This document shows positions 6,939 to 7,105 of a stretch of DNA of 7,105 nucleotides, one piece after another (position 1 is the stretch's first letter; the number at the start of each line of letters is the position of its first letter). Source of the DNA: an uncultured Mollicutes bacterium. Its GTDB lineage: Bacteria; Bacillota_I; Bacilli_A; RF39; UBA660. The DNA lies in NCBI GenBank assembly GCA_900557675.1, contig USTO01000036.1, positions 1 to 7,105 of the forward strand, written 5' to 3'. The notes below the pieces were generated by a model. It was not told where the DNA came from, did not search any database, and saw nothing but the letters and a program-made list of their open reading frames with translations. The position numbers and the translations under genes were made by a program.

Positions 6939-7105
6939 TGGATATGCTTAGAGATTTGGGGGTAAGTGAGAGTACTATAGATGAACTTGAGAGTATCTAT
7001 GGGGATGCGGTTATTAAGTGTTTAGTAGACAATAGTAATAATGTTAAGATGATTTACAGTTATATGAAGAATATTGGGATTGATACTCGGGATAGTATTT
7101 TGGTG
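6938..7105 (+). CDS. Hypothetical protein, N-terminal part, runs off window
   Basis: The ATG at 6938-6940 overlaps the previous TAA by one base (TAATG), and AAGGAG at 6923-6928 lies 9 nt upstream, which suggests translational coupling. The 56 codons to the window edge are open. They begin MDMLRDLGVSESTIDELESI and continue through YGD, LVDNSNNVKMIYSYMKNIGI and DTRDSILV. LESIYGD (17-23) is identical to residues 282-288 of the 703-aa protein and parallels LFSKYGY (216-222) of the 657-aa protein. The following DNSNNVKMIYSYMKNIGID resembles GNLQNMEEILIAIKDIKLN of that protein. It therefore looks like another member of the same group, but without the N-terminal coiled-coil module. The pattern 'NV..I..YMK.IGID' is also typical of mTERF-like helical repeats, though this is tentative. 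The C-terminus is not in the window. Confidence 0.82.
   Translation, partial: MDMLRDLGVSESTIDELESIYGDAVIKCLVDNSNNVKMIYSYMKNIGIDTRDSILV

Noticed and set aside
1..7105. CRISPR array, tRNA or rRNA genes
   Set aside because: No regularly spaced direct repeats, cloverleaf-like sequences or rRNA-like conserved blocks were seen on either strand. The many short GATATTATTAATGAT-like runs reflect codon bias.

Overview
The window is AT-rich, with strong T/G bias on the + strand. Genes are tightly packed, most codons end in A or T, and Shine-Dalgarno sites are good. The RNase J family gene, the sigma-A type promoters and the use of the standard code (tryptophan is TGG, the stops are TAG or TAA, no TGA is read through) point to a low-GC member of the Bacillota. 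The style resembles the uncultured Bacilli/Mollicutes-like gut lineages, but that placement is an inference from composition alone. All recognised genes are on the + strand.

Layout: positions 1-248 hold no supportable gene, only AT-rich sequence with an imperfect inverted repeat. A near-consensus promoter at 249-277 drives an RNase J family gene (315-1976). Its metallo-beta-lactamase site has lost three of the usual metal ligands, so it looks like a non-catalytic or weakly active J2-type partner rather than the main exonuclease. A clear intrinsic terminator (1982-2019) closes this unit. An extended -10 promoter directly behind it (2032-2040) opens a second unit of four genes: 2075-2833, 2852-4963, 4965-6938 and 6938 to beyond the window end. 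The last three junctions are 18 nt, 1 nt and a 1-nt overlap, so they are very probably co-transcribed.

I recognise none of the four operon proteins as a named family. All appear cytosolic (no signal peptide, no membrane segment), very charged and mainly helical. The two large ones (703 and 657 aa) look like divergent paralogues built to one plan: an N-terminal coiled coil, a helical segment, an acidic linker, a middle helical segment, a Gly-rich linker, and a different C-terminal domain. A short L-x-S-x-Y-G motif recurs in the second, third and fourth operon genes. In the third and fourth it precedes helical segments whose spacing loosely resembles mTERF-type repeats. The operon may therefore be a lineage-specific array of helical, possibly nucleic-acid-binding or scaffold proteins. 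Whether it has any link to the RNase J paralogue next door cannot be told from the sequence, and the terminator/promoter boundary argues against one transcript.
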